DNA of 64,000 nt from an uncultured Lachnospiraceae bacterium (GTDB taxonomy: Bacteria; Bacillota; Clostridia; Lachnospirales; Lachnospiraceae). Positions within the stretch are counted from its first letter, which is position 1. Each line of letters begins with the position of its first letter. Positions 23,364-31,206 of the stretch are shown in pieces. The stretch is from assembly GCA_910584915.1 (NCBI GenBank), contig CAJUDM010000026.1, forward strand, positions 1-64,000, in the 5' to 3' direction. Both the position numbers and the translations under genes were made by a program. The notes below the pieces were generated by a model. The model was given only the letters and a program-made list of their open reading frames with translations, made no database searches and was not told where the DNA came from.

Positions 23364-23861
23364 ATGCATTATAAGGGAAACAGAGACAGAGAGAAATTCT
23401 GGGAGACATTTATCAGGTTGAGGGAAGATCCGCATATTCAGGAACTGAAAAAATATCCGAACCATTATATTTCCAATCTCTATGACCACAGTTCCCGAGT
23501 GGCGCTGTGCGCGTACGACCTCTCCCGCAGGCTGTATCTGGATATCGACGGAAGAAGTCTGGCGATCGGCGCCATGCTGCATGACTACTATCTGTACCAG
23601 GCGAGGCATAACGAGGAGATCAGGACAAAGGACCATTGGTTCGGGCATCCCGATACGGCGTTAAAAAATGCGGAAAAGGAATTTCAGTTGTCGGAGCTGG
23701 AAAAAAATATTATCACAAGCCATATGTGGCCGCTGACTTTCAGACATTTCCCCAGATCCAGGGAAGCGGTTTTAGTCTGCCTTGCGGATAAGATCTGCGC
23801 GTTTGGCGAAGGCGTATTGAAGAGAAATTATGTGAGGATGCAGAGGAAGCAGGGGAGATAG
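23364..23861 (+). CDS. HD-domain hydrolase
   Basis: A 165-aa HD-superfamily protein: H42 in LYDHSSRVA, the paired H73-D74 in AMLHDYYLYQ, H87-type His in TKDHWFGHPD, and a later Asp in LADKICAF give the metal-binding set of a phosphohydrolase. The substrate, perhaps a nucleotide or cyclic dinucleotide, is unknown. ATG 23364 lies 5 bases after ACAGGAGC; the upstream extension of the frame runs through the dispersed repeat and is rejected. A terminator follows at 23930-23990. Confidence 0.85.
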   Translation: MHYKGNRDREKFWETFIRLREDPHIQELKKYPNHYISNLYDHSSRVALCAYDLSRRLYLDIDGRSLAIGAMLHDYYLYQARHNEEIRTKDHWFGHPDTALKNAEKEFQLSELEKNIITSHMWPLTFRHFPRSREAVLVCLADKICAFGEGVLKRNYVRMQRKQGR

Positions 23862-23927
23862 CGGGGGAAGTGCTGAGAATGATTCATGTGATGTTATAGA
23901 ATAATACGAAAAGACATAAAACTGAAA

Positions 23928-23990
23928 AAAGTCCGCCGGAACGATTCCTTCCAGTAAAAGTTACAGGAGGAATGTCCGGCGGGCTTTTTG
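23928..23990. terminator. Strong, possibly bidirectional terminator
   Basis: AAGTCCGCCGGA pairs with TCCGGCGGGCTT, with an inner ATTCCT/AGGAAT stem. TTTTT follows on the plus strand, and AAAAAA precedes, giving a T-tract on the minus strand. Confidence 0.8.
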
Positions 23991-24111
23991 CGTTGACGGG
24001 AAAAAAATTAAAAAAATGTAAGATTTCTCTTTCGAAAAACGAAGTATAAAGTGAAAGGTACAGAAAAGCAAAATCTTCTGAACCGGATCATGGCACCGCG
24101 GCCGGGTGCTG

Positions 24112-24123
24112 CGTAAGCTTACG
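24112..24123. promoter_or_regulatory. Palindrome CGTAAGCTTACG ahead of sigma copy 1
   Basis: A perfect 12-bp palindrome, 21 bases before the start codon. The core GTAAGCTTAC recurs ahead of sigma copy 2 at 25859-25868. Confidence 0.5.
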
Positions 24124-24144
24124 GAATTTTTTGAGGATTACTAT

Positions 24145-24702
24145 ATGAAAGCAAATGAAAATAATTTTGTGGATCTGATCAGAAAACGCAGGGAGGAAGG
24201 CATTCTCTATGTGATAGAGGCGTATGGCGGGCTTCTGCATTCCATCGTCCGAAAGCGGCTTTTTATGGCGCCTGACAGGATCGATGAGTGCATGAACGAC
24301 ATATTTCTCGGTATCTGGAGAAACATAGACAGTTTTGATGAAAGCAGGGGAAGTTTTATAAACTGGGCGGCAGGTGTGGCGAGGTTGGAAGCCATAGATA
24401 CCCTGCGGAAGATACAGAGGGAAGCCCGGATGCAGACAGTTTCACTGGAGGATGTGGAAATTCCACAGGAGGATAAAGAATTTCTGAGGCTGACAGAGCA
24501 GGAACTCTCGGTGGAAACACAGGATATCCTGAAATGCTTAAATGAGAAGGATCAGGAGCTGTTTCGACGGATATTCGTCGAGGAGGAAGAACCGGGTGAA
24601 GCAGGAAAGGCGCTCGGCATCAGCAGAGAGAATGTGTATGTGCGGCTCTTTCGCGGAAAGCGGAAGATACGAAAAAAAATAAAAGAAAGGAAGAGGGTTT
24701 GA
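24145..24702 (+). CDS. ECF-like sigma factor, copy 1 of tandem pair
   Basis: A 185-aa sigma-70 family protein. Region 2 spans about 20-90 (DRIDECMNDIFLGIWRNIDSF, FINWAAGVARLEAIDTL) and region 4 about 125-180 (EAGKALGISRENVYVRLFRG). ATG 24145 has GAGG 8 bases ahead and matches copy 2; the earlier start at 24106 is unsupported. TTGAGT/TGA overlaps lead into a DUF4179 anti-sigma gene 2 bases on. Bases 24163-24511 are identical to copy 2, so promoter -10 recognition should be the same. Differences are confined to the end of region 3 and region 4. Confidence 0.9.
   Translation: MKANENNFVDLIRKRREEGILYVIEAYGGLLHSIVRKRLFMAPDRIDECMNDIFLGIWRNIDSFDESRGSFINWAAGVARLEAIDTLRKIQREARMQTVSLEDVEIPQEDKEFLRLTEQELSVETQDILKCLNEKDQELFRRIFVEEEEPGEAGKALGISRENVYVRLFRGKRKIRKKIKERKRV
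24163..24511 (+). repeat. 349-bp exact repeat, copy 1
   Basis: Identical base for base to 25910-26258 (offset 1747), inside the first sigma gene. Flanking sequence diverges at once on the 3' side, and a single base differs just upstream. Confidence 0.9.
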
Positions 24703-24704
24703 GT

Positions 24705-25787
24705 ATGAACAGGGAGGCGTATGAACTGGCAAACAGAATAGAAACAGAGCTTGGCACAGACGGGATCACCCTGACGGAGAGCCCGGGTGATGTGAAAACA
24801 GAAAAGTATAAAAAGTATATATTACAGCAATTACAAAGGGAAAGACAGATAAAAAGGAGAAAAACGAAGGGGATATATGCGGCGGCATGTGCGGTGCTGA
24901 TCCTGCTTTTCGGAACAGTATTTTTGGGCGATGAGCTTCATGCCATGATCAGACAGTTGAGATGGAACATTGGCAGTGCGCTCGGTATTTCGGTGGATCT
25001 GGCGGATTACAGTGAGATGGTAAATACATCCGTGGTGGATAAGGGCTATGTCGTTACGCTGCAGGAGGCTCTGGTCAGCGAGGGAGAATTGATGGTCAAC
25101 TATACGCTGCAGCGGGAGGACGGGGAGCCGATGGATGAGCTGGACAGGAGCTTGTGGATAATGAATGGAGATTTCTATATCAACGGAGAGAAGATAAACT
25201 GTACGATCGAAGCGGGCAGTGATTTTCTGGATGAGGAGCGGAAGGTTCTGGGAGTTATGACAAAGTATTTTCTGTTTCACACACCTGATATTGATCTCGC
25301 ACAGGAAAACGAGTATCGAATGGAGTTTGATCAGATCGGTGTCGATGGCGGCGTGAAAGGAAACTGGAATTTTGCCTTTAAGGCGGACAGTTCGGCGCTG
25401 ATGGGGGATACGAGGCGAACGGAGCTGGGAAAGAGTTTTATGCTTCCGGACGGCGTAAGTGTGACGTTGGAGGAATTTTCGACAAATCACCTGGAACAGA
25501 GAATTTCCTATTCGCTCTCGGCGCGTTCCCGCTATACTCTGGTGGTGGATGCGGTGGATTCGGAGGGAAATCAGGTAGAGTTTTCGACGCGTACGCAGGG
25601 AGATTCCGGCTATATGTTGAACCAGACTTGCGAGCATCACGGGGAAACCAAAATATACCGTAGGCTGGATGAAAACGCGGAGACGGTGACGATGACGCTC
25701 TACGCACGGGAGGAGCTCGATGAAAACGGGCAGGTGGGAGATGACTATGTGCAGATCGGAGAGCCTTTCGAGGTGAAGCTGCAATAA
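24705..25787 (+). CDS. DUF4179 membrane protein, probable anti-sigma factor 1
   Basis: A 360-aa protein with an N-terminal cytoplasmic part (about 1-48), one membrane helix (about 49-66; AAACAVLILLFGTVFLG), then the extracellular DUF4179 domain (about 67-165) and a beta-rich C-terminal region with ISYSLSA. Co-transcribed sigma/DUF4179 pairs are regarded as sigma/anti-sigma systems. ATG 24705, with AAGAGGG 7 bases ahead, is chosen over TTG 24699. It resembles the product of 26452-27498 throughout but is far more diverged than the sigma genes, especially outside the cell. Confidence 0.83.
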   Translation: MNREAYELANRIETELGTDGITLTESPGDVKTEKYKKYILQQLQRERQIKRRKTKGIYAAACAVLILLFGTVFLGDELHAMIRQLRWNIGSALGISVDLADYSEMVNTSVVDKGYVVTLQEALVSEGELMVNYTLQREDGEPMDELDRSLWIMNGDFYINGEKINCTIEAGSDFLDEERKVLGVMTKYFLFHTPDIDLAQENEYRMEFDQIGVDGGVKGNWNFAFKADSSALMGDTRRTELGKSFMLPDGVSVTLEEFSTNHLEQRISYSLSARSRYTLVVDAVDSEGNQVEFSTRTQGDSGYMLNQTCEHHGETKIYRRLDENAETVTMTLYAREELDENGQVGDDYVQIGEPFEVKLQ

Positions 25788-25857
25788 AGAATCCATAAGA
25801 AGCAGTAAAGCAGATTCTTATAAACAGCGTGTCTATTGCGCTGTAATATGATTGAAA

Positions 25858-25869
25858 TGTAAGCTTACA
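25858..25869. promoter_or_regulatory. Palindrome TGTAAGCTTACA ahead of sigma copy 2
   Basis: A perfect 12-bp palindrome sharing GTAAGCTTAC, and the following GARTTTTTTGAGG-like context, with copy 1 at 24112-24123. Confidence 0.5.
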
Positions 25870-25888
25870 GAGTTTTTGAGGGGACATA

Positions 25889-26449
25889 ATGATGAAAGCA
25901 AATGAAAACAATTTTGTGGATCTGATCAGAAAACGCAGGGAGGAAGGCATTCTCTATGTGATAGAGGCGTATGGCGGGCTTCTGCATTCCATCGTCCGAA
26001 AGCGGCTTTTTATGGCGCCTGACAGGATCGATGAGTGCATGAACGACATATTTCTCGGTATCTGGAGAAACATAGACAGTTTTGATGAAAGCAGGGGAAG
26101 TTTTATAAACTGGGCGGCAGGTGTGGCGAGGTTGGAAGCCATAGATACCCTGCGGAAGATACAGAGGGAAGCCCGGATGCAGACAGTTTCACTGGAGGAT
26201 GTGGAAATTCCACAGGAGGATAAAGAATTTCTGAGGCTGACAGAGCAGGAACTCTCGGAGGAGACGAAGGATATCCTGAAATGTTTGAATGAGAAGGATC
26301 AGGAGCTGTTTCGGCGGATATTCCTCGAGGAGGAAGAACCGGGGGAAGCAGGGGTGGCGCTCGGCATCAGCAGAGAGAATGTGTATGTGCGGCTCTTTCG
26401 CGGAAAGCAGAAGATACGAAAAAAAATAAAAGAAAGGAAGAGGGCTTGA
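25889..26449 (+). CDS. ECF-like sigma factor, copy 2 of tandem pair
   Basis: A 186-aa near-twin of the sigma factor at 24145-24702. Apart from an extra initial Met they differ only at about eight residues, all after about residue 122 (for example EETKD for VETQD, IFLEE for IFVEE, GVALG for GKALG, GKQK for GKRK). GAGGGG lies ahead of ATGATG. It is coupled to its own DUF4179 partner by TTGAGT/ATG overlap. The duplicate arose by tandem duplication of the pair, with later homogenisation of the sigma genes. Confidence 0.9.
   Translation: MMKANENNFVDLIRKRREEGILYVIEAYGGLLHSIVRKRLFMAPDRIDECMNDIFLGIWRNIDSFDESRGSFINWAAGVARLEAIDTLRKIQREARMQTVSLEDVEIPQEDKEFLRLTEQELSEETKDILKCLNEKDQELFRRIFLEEEEPGEAGVALGISRENVYVRLFRGKQKIRKKIKERKRA
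25910..26258 (+). repeat. 349-bp exact repeat, copy 2
   Basis: Partner of 24163-24511. The perfect identity between otherwise diverged paralogous operons points to recent gene conversion. Confidence 0.9.
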
Positions 26450-26451
26450 GT

Positions 26452-27498
26452 ATGAACAGGAAAGCGTATGAGCTGGCAAACAGAATAGAGACAGAACCTG
26501 GCACAGTCGGAGAGCTCCTGTTGGAGAGCCCGGGTGAGTTTGAGATGAAACGGTATAAAAATCATATGTTGCAGGAGATAGAAGGAGAGAAGCAGGCAAA
26601 AAAGAGAAGCTTTAAAGGGGTGTCCGTTGCGGCGTGCGCGGCGCTGATGCTGCTCGCCGGGACAGTTTTTTTCAGCGACGACGTTCACGCCATGATCCGG
26701 CAGATCAGTTGGAGCATCGGGAATGCGCTGGGGATTTCCGGGGATCTGGCGGATTACAGGGAAGTGATCAATACATCTGTTGCGGATAAGGGCTATGTCA
26801 TCACGCTGCAGGAGGCTGTGGCGAGCGAAGAGAAACTGGTGATCAACTATACGCTGCAGCGGGAGGACGGCGAGGCGATGGATGAGATACTGACTGCGGA
26901 CGGAAGCCTGTATATCAATGGAATAAATGTGACGGACGGGGTTGGCGGCAGCGCTGAGTTCCTGGATGAAGAGCAGAGGATTGTGGGCGTAGTGCTGGAA
27001 TTTTTTGTGGAGGATTCGGATCTCTCCGGGGAAAATGATTTTCAGATAAACTTCGAGCGGATCGGGATAACAGATACCGTGAAGGGAAACTGGAATTTTG
27101 CCTTCAAGGCGGACGGAGAGGAGCTGATCGCCGATACAATACGGACAGCGATCGGAAAAACTTTTGTTCTTCCGAACGGAGGAGAGATAACACTGGATGA
27201 GTTTACATCCAATGAGCTGGAACAGAGAATTTCCTACTCGCTTTCGGCCGCTTCCGGATACATCTTTATGGTGGAAGCGGAGGATTCCAACGGAAATAAG
27301 GTGGAGTTCGGCGTCAGGATGCAGGATAAGGATTCAGGGCATATGCAGAATGAGGAAATCCTGTACGACGGCAGGCTGGATGAGGAAGCGGAGAAAGTGA
27401 CAATGACGCTATATGCGGCTGAGATGCCGAAGGAGAGCGGGCAGATGAGCCATGATTATGTACAGGTCGGGGAGACTTTTGAACTGACACTTCAATAA
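26452..27498 (+). CDS. DUF4179 membrane protein, probable anti-sigma factor 2
   Basis: A 348-aa paralog of the protein at 24705-25787: the same N-terminal AYELANRIETE, one membrane helix (about 49-66; AACAALMLLAGTVFF), VHAMIRQ, ADKGYVITLQEA, YTLQREDG and KGNWNFAFKAD. The loop after the first strand pair is shorter and the C-terminal region differs. It should hold the copy-2 sigma factor at the membrane until a signal arrives outside. A terminator follows at 27528-27585. Confidence 0.83.
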   Translation: MNRKAYELANRIETEPGTVGELLLESPGEFEMKRYKNHMLQEIEGEKQAKKRSFKGVSVAACAALMLLAGTVFFSDDVHAMIRQISWSIGNALGISGDLADYREVINTSVADKGYVITLQEAVASEEKLVINYTLQREDGEAMDEILTADGSLYINGINVTDGVGGSAEFLDEEQRIVGVVLEFFVEDSDLSGENDFQINFERIGITDTVKGNWNFAFKADGEELIADTIRTAIGKTFVLPNGGEITLDEFTSNELEQRISYSLSAASGYIFMVEAEDSNGNKVEFGVRMQDKDSGHMQNEEILYDGRLDEEAEKVTMTLYAAEMPKESGQMSHDYVQVGETFELTLQ

Positions 27499-27527
27499 GA
27501 AGATCAGATATAAATCACAGGCATAAA

Positions 27528-27585
27528 ACGGGTATCAGCAAAATTCTTATAGAACAGCGGGAGTTTTGCCGATACCTGTTTTTTG
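27528..27585 (+). terminator. Terminator after the tandem sigma operons
   Basis: CGGGTATC-GCAAAA pairs with TTTTGC-GATACC-TG, followed by TTTTTT. Confidence 0.75.
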
Positions 27586-27612
27586 TTATTTATGTATTTA
27601 GTTTTTTTATCT

Positions 27613-27641
27613 TTGACTTTCAGAGAAGAAACGAATATACT
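27613..27641 (+). promoter_or_regulatory. Sigma-A promoter upstream of ogt
   Basis: TTGACT (27613-27618), 17-bp spacer, TATACT (27636-27641). The leader of about 140 bases to ogt contains a 19-codon ORF. Confidence 0.7.
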
Positions 27642-27709
27642 GTATATAGGAACAGAAAGTTATTTTTTTTGAGGAAAAGGACATAATAATATCAATAAAG
27701 GAGCATTAA

Positions 27710-27769
27710 ATGGAACTGTTTCAGAAGATAGCATGTAAGCTGAACCTTCGCTTCTTGCGGAAATATTGA
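27710..27769 (+). CDS. Short leader ORF, 19 aa
   Basis: ATG 27710 follows AAAGGAGC by seven bases. The 19-codon basic peptide (MELFQKIACKLNLRFLRKY) ends in TGA 18 bases before the ogt start. It could be a leader peptide that couples translation to ogt, or the remnant of a lost gene. No homolog recognised. Confidence 0.4.
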   Translation: MELFQKIACKLNLRFLRKY

Positions 27770-27786
27770 TGTCAGGAGTCAGAAAA

Positions 27787-28332
27787 ATGTATTATCACAT
27801 AAACTATCAATCCCCCATAGGAAATATGGTCGTTGCCTGTGACGATGAAAAGGAGCATATCGTAGGGCTCTGGATAGAAGGGCAGAAGTATTTTCTCGGA
27901 TCATTATCGGAGGAACCCATCTTGCAGGAGGGCATTCCGGTATTGCGGAAAGCCGCGGACTGGCTGGATGCCTACTTTGCGGGGAAAAAGCCGGGCATAG
28001 AGGAGCTGCCCCTTGCGCCGCAGGGCGGGGCGTTCCGGCAGGAGGTCTGGAAGATACTCTGTGAAGTTCCTTATGGCAGCGTTATCACTTACGGTGAGAT
28101 TGCGAGAAAGATGGCATCCCGCATGGGAAAAGAGACCATGTCCGCCCAGGCGGCGGGCGGCGCCGTGGCGCATAATCCGATCTCCGTGATCATACCCTGC
28201 CACCGGGTGGTCGGCACCAATAGGAGCCTGACAGGATACGCGGGCGGCATTGACAGGAAAATAAAACTGTTAAAGCACGAAGGGGTGGATACGTCGGAAT
28301 TTTTTGTGCCGAAAGTGACGACGGCGCCTTAA
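27787..28332 (+). CDS. ogt: Methylated-DNA--protein-cysteine methyltransferase
   Basis: A 181-aa suicide DNA-repair enzyme. The acceptor Cys138 lies in IPCHRVVG, preceded by the helix-turn-helix region with YGEIARKM (102-109) and the Asn hinge AHNP. It removes alkyl groups from O6-alkylguanine. The N-terminal domain is of normal Ogt length. ATG 27787 has AGGAG 8 bases ahead; in-frame TTG 27766 and ATG 27769 lack one. It is monocistronic behind a sigma-A promoter; a dispersed repeat follows. Confidence 0.94.
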   Translation: MYYHINYQSPIGNMVVACDDEKEHIVGLWIEGQKYFLGSLSEEPILQEGIPVLRKAADWLDAYFAGKKPGIEELPLAPQGGAFRQEVWKILCEVPYGSVITYGEIARKMASRMGKETMSAQAAGGAVAHNPISVIIPCHRVVGTNRSLTGYAGGIDRKIKLLKHEGVDTSEFFVPKVTTAP

Positions 28333-28340
28333 GGTGAATG

Positions 28341-28383
28341 CTCGTGAGCGGGGAAATCCACAGGTTTTCAAGTTTGCACTGCG
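28341..28383 (+). repeat. Dispersed short repeat, copy 3
   Basis: CTCGTGAGCGGGGAAATCC, ACAGGTTTTCAAGTTTGCACT and GCGGATAT align with copy 1 (6205-6249) at about 80% identity. It lies between ogt and the next gene. Confidence 0.5.
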
Positions 28384-28501
28384 GATATGGTATCAATACT
28401 GGCGGATATGATAGCGGCATCGGGCGAAGCGAGTGCGCATCGCGAAGCGTACCATGTCGGCGGGCACGATACAACATACGGAACATTTCAGGAGAAGATC
28501 C

Positions 28502-28894
28502 ATGAGGAAAAAGACAAAAACGGCAGCATGCATCATTGTGGTTACAGTGGCAATGCTGTTTTTATTCGGTTGGAAGATTCCTGCCGTCATTCAAATTGAA
28601 AGCCTGAATCTGCCAGAGGAGTGTGAAACAATATATCCGGTGAGAGTACATATCTCCGATGTATACTGGCTGCACATCAAAGGAGAAAAAGTCATAAAAT
28701 GTCCCTCAGGCTACGAAGCGACAAAGGAGTATATTGAGACAAATAATACGCCGTCAGCGTTAAGGAATATTCAGATACAACCCTACGGCGGCATGTCCGA
28801 TATCGCCGTTTACGATGCGGAGTTTGATGAGGGATTCCGGCAGGCTCCGGATCAGGATTGTTATATCAGGATCAGTTATTTGAGGAAAATTTAA
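28502..28894 (+). CDS. Hypothetical membrane-anchored protein, 130 aa
   Basis: A 130-aa product with a basic N-terminus (MRKKTKT), one hydrophobic helix (about 8-28) and an exported soluble domain with no lipobox. No family recognised; the pattern resembles small secreted beta-rich proteins of clostridia. ATG 28502 is supported by CAGGAGAAGATCC; the longer frame from 28433 is not. It stands alone between ogt and the SigV-like operon, with a weak terminator-like hairpin (28921-28980) after it. Confidence 0.6.
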   Translation: MRKKTKTAACIIVVTVAMLFLFGWKIPAVIQIESLNLPEECETIYPVRVHISDVYWLHIKGEKVIKCPSGYEATKEYIETNNTPSALRNIQIQPYGGMSDIAVYDAEFDEGFRQAPDQDCYIRISYLRKI

Positions 28895-29014
28895 ACAGAG
28901 TCAAAAATCGGAATAACATGTGAAGCGTCGGGTTTTCCATTGTCAGGGCAATAGATATGGAATACAGCGGCGCTTTTTGCGTGAGTGGGATAAGCACAAC
29001 TTTTTTCCGATTTT

Positions 29015-29043
29015 TGAAACTTACGCGTCGACAAAAATGTCTA
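29015..29043 (+). promoter_or_regulatory. ECF-type promoter of the SigV-like operon
   Basis: TGAAAC (29015-29020), 17-bp spacer, TGTCTA (29038-29043): close to the TGAAAC-N16-CGTCTA pattern of Bacillus ECF sigma factors, suggesting autoregulation. Confidence 0.6.
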
Positions 29044-29081
29044 TATAGTAAAAGCAAAAAACAGAAAGGTGCGTGCCGGCA

Positions 29082-29582
29082 ATGAAGGAAATATTATATG
29101 AAAAGCTGATTCAGTATATCCTTGATAATCAGGAACGTTTTTATCGAATAGCTTACAGTTATACCAGACATCAGGAGGACGCTCTTGATGCAGTCCAGAA
29201 CGCAGTCTGCAAAGCGCTCGAGGCATATGAGGGCATAAAGAATGCGGACGCCATCAAGACATGGTTTTATCGGATATTGATCAATGAATGCCTGACCGTC
29301 TTAAAAAAGCGGAATAAAGTGGTTCTGTCCGCCGACCAGGCCTGGGCGGAGGAGGTGTATTACGAAAAGGGATACGAACAGGGAGGTGATATCGAAAAGG
29401 AGCTGGATAAGCTGGATTTGGATGTCCAGGGAATCATCAAACTCAGATTTTTTGAAGAAATGACCTTGAAAGAGATTTCCTGTATTACCGGGCTCAATCT
29501 AAGTACAGTGAAAACAAAACTTTACCGAGGGCTAAGTCTATTAAAAGAAAATATTCAGGAGGCGGATTTATGGGCAAATTAG
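29082..29582 (+). CDS. sigV: ECF RNA polymerase sigma factor (SigV-like)
   Basis: A 166-aa ECF sigma factor: region 2 about 15-80 (ERFYRIAYSYTRHQEDALDAVQNAV, AIKTWFYRILINECL) and region 4 about 105-158 (MTLKEISCITGLNLSTVKTKLYRG). It precedes and overlaps by 13 bases an RsiV-like anti-sigma gene, as in sigV-rsiV of Bacillus and Enterococcus, where lysozyme is the signal. The start is uncertain: ATG 29082 lies 12 bases from AAAGG, while GTG 29073 is only 3 bases from it. The ECF-type promoter upstream suggests autoregulation. Confidence 0.88.
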   Translation: MKEILYEKLIQYILDNQERFYRIAYSYTRHQEDALDAVQNAVCKALEAYEGIKNADAIKTWFYRILINECLTVLKKRNKVVLSADQAWAEEVYYEKGYEQGGDIEKELDKLDLDVQGIIKLRFFEEMTLKEISCITGLNLSTVKTKLYRGLSLLKENIQEADLWAN

Positions 29583-30481
29583 ATAAAATGAAAGAAAGAT
29601 ATGACGGAATGTACATTCCGGAGGAACTGAACAGCCGGATACAGCAGGAGATTTTGAAGTCCAGAAAGCAGCATGAGGTGTCGAAGCTGCAAAGACAGCA
29701 TGAGGAGGAAAACGGATTCCGTTACTTGTTCAAAAGGGTGATCCACGGCATGGAAGCCGCAGCCGCCGCTGCATGTATCCTTTTCACGGCAGCGCTCAAT
29801 ACAAGTCCGGTATTTGCGAAGGAAGCGGCGAAACTTCCGGTGATCGGAGGGCTGGCACAGGTACTGACATTCCGCTCTTATGAGATGGAAAAAGATGATA
29901 TAGCGGTATCTGTGGAGATCCCGACGATCGAAATGATAGCGGAGGATACCGGGATATCGGTGGATGAGATCAACCAGGAGATTCTCGATTGCTGCAATCA
30001 GTATGCGGATGAGGCGTTATTGCGCGCGGAAGAATACAGAACCGCTTTTCTGGAGACAGGCGGGACAGAAGAGGAATGGGCGGAACACAACATCAAGATC
30101 ACGGTGGGTTATGAGATAAAGCAGCAGAGCGACGAGTATCTTTCGTTTATCGTGAGGGGAACGGAGAACTGGACGAGCGCCTACAGTGTGTCAAGATATT
30201 ATAATCTCGCTTTAGGCACAGGGAAAATGGTAACATTGGAGGATATGCTGGGCAGTGATTATATCGAACTGGCAAACACGGGTATCCGAGAGCAGATGGC
30301 GGAAAGACAAGACGCGGGAGAGGTATTTTTCACGGCGGAAGAGGGCGGCTTTACAGGGATTTCAGAGGATGTGAAGTTCTACATCAACAAAGATAATCAT
30401 CCGGTTATCGTCTTTGAGAAATATGAAATTGCGCCCGGTGCATCGGGAGAAATTGAATTTGAAATAACAGGAGGAAAGTAA
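29570..30481 (+). CDS. rsiV: RsiV-like anti-sigma factor (DUF3298)
   Basis: A 303-aa protein: cytoplasmic N-terminus (1-57), membrane helix about 58-78 (AAAAAACILFTAALN), then an extracellular segment with SYEMEKDDIAVSVEIPTIE and a C-terminal DUF3298 domain (about 195-295; SVSRYYNLALGTGKMVTLEDML, HPVIVFEKYEIAPGASG). In B. subtilis the DUF3298 part of RsiV binds lysozyme and triggers proteolysis and SigV release. The same role is likely here but unproved. It starts inside the sigma gene and is followed one base later by a lipoprotein gene. Confidence 0.88.
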   Translation: MGKLDKMKERYDGMYIPEELNSRIQQEILKSRKQHEVSKLQRQHEEENGFRYLFKRVIHGMEAAAAAACILFTAALNTSPVFAKEAAKLPVIGGLAQVLTFRSYEMEKDDIAVSVEIPTIEMIAEDTGISVDEINQEILDCCNQYADEALLRAEEYRTAFLETGGTEEEWAEHNIKITVGYEIKQQSDEYLSFIVRGTENWTSAYSVSRYYNLALGTGKMVTLEDMLGSDYIELANTGIREQMAERQDAGEVFFTAEEGGFTGISEDVKFYINKDNHPVIVFEKYEIAPGASGEIEFEITGGK

Positions 30482-30482
30482 G

Positions 30483-31070
30483 ATGAGAAAGATATTGAAA
30501 AATGCGGCAGTTTTGGTATTGAGTTTTGCCCTCGCGGGAATGATACTGACAGGGTGCGGTGAAGGCAAAGAGGAGATACGGCAGGAGCCCGACGCTGAGA
30601 TATCGGAGGAAAATGAGCAGGATTTTTCGGAGCAGCCGGTGGCGGAATCTGTGGAAGATGAGGATATCGGATCTGTAGAAAACGAGGATATCGGACCTGT
30701 TGATAAAGCAGGGGAGATATCGGAGGGCTATGAGGACAATTTTGCGGTTGACAGCGAGGCGGCAAAGGAATTTGCCGCGAAGGTGAAAGAGATAACGGCA
30801 AAGAAGGATCTGGAGGCTTTGGCGGAACTCACTGCTTTTCCTGTTTATGTAGGACTGCCGGATGTCGATGTGGTCGAGACAAGGGAAGACTTTTTGAACC
30901 TTGGGGCGGAAACAGTGTTTACGGAGAAGCTGATGAAGTCCGTGGAAGCTGCCGATATTGAACATTTTGAGCCTTCCATGGCAGGATTCTCCATCTCGGA
31001 CGGCGGATCATCAAATATCAATTTCGGAGTTGTGGACGGGGTGCTGGCGATTAACGGCATTAATTATTGA
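30483..31070 (+). CDS. Lipoprotein of the SigV-like operon
   Basis: A 195-aa protein with a signal peptide and lipobox LTGC (Cys at about 22), an acidic low-complexity linker with a repeated EDIGSV/EDIGPV unit (about 30-75), and a compact C-terminal domain (about 85-195; FPVYVGLPDV, ETVFTEKLM, FGVVDGVLAINGINY). The domain is unknown to me. Position as the third gene of the operon suggests an effector or co-sensor of the envelope stress response. Confidence 0.8.
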   Translation: MRKILKNAAVLVLSFALAGMILTGCGEGKEEIRQEPDAEISEENEQDFSEQPVAESVEDEDIGSVENEDIGPVDKAGEISEGYEDNFAVDSEAAKEFAAKVKEITAKKDLEALAELTAFPVYVGLPDVDVVETREDFLNLGAETVFTEKLMKSVEAADIEHFEPSMAGFSISDGGSSNINFGVVDGVLAINGINY

Positions 31071-31121
31071 GCATTAATCTTAAACACGGATCAGGGAATT
31101 TTGATCGTCACGTGATAAATG

Positions 31122-31175
31122 ACTGCTGTAAAATGTGTTACTGGATCGTGATATTTTACAGCAGTTTTACTTTTA
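31122..31175 (+). terminator. Terminator after the SigV-like operon
   Basis: ACTGCTGTAAAAT (31122-31134) pairs perfectly with 31153-31165, followed by a T-rich tract. Confidence 0.8.
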
Positions 31176-31206
31176 ATGCCGATGCTGAAAGGATGGCAGG
31201 GAGTCC

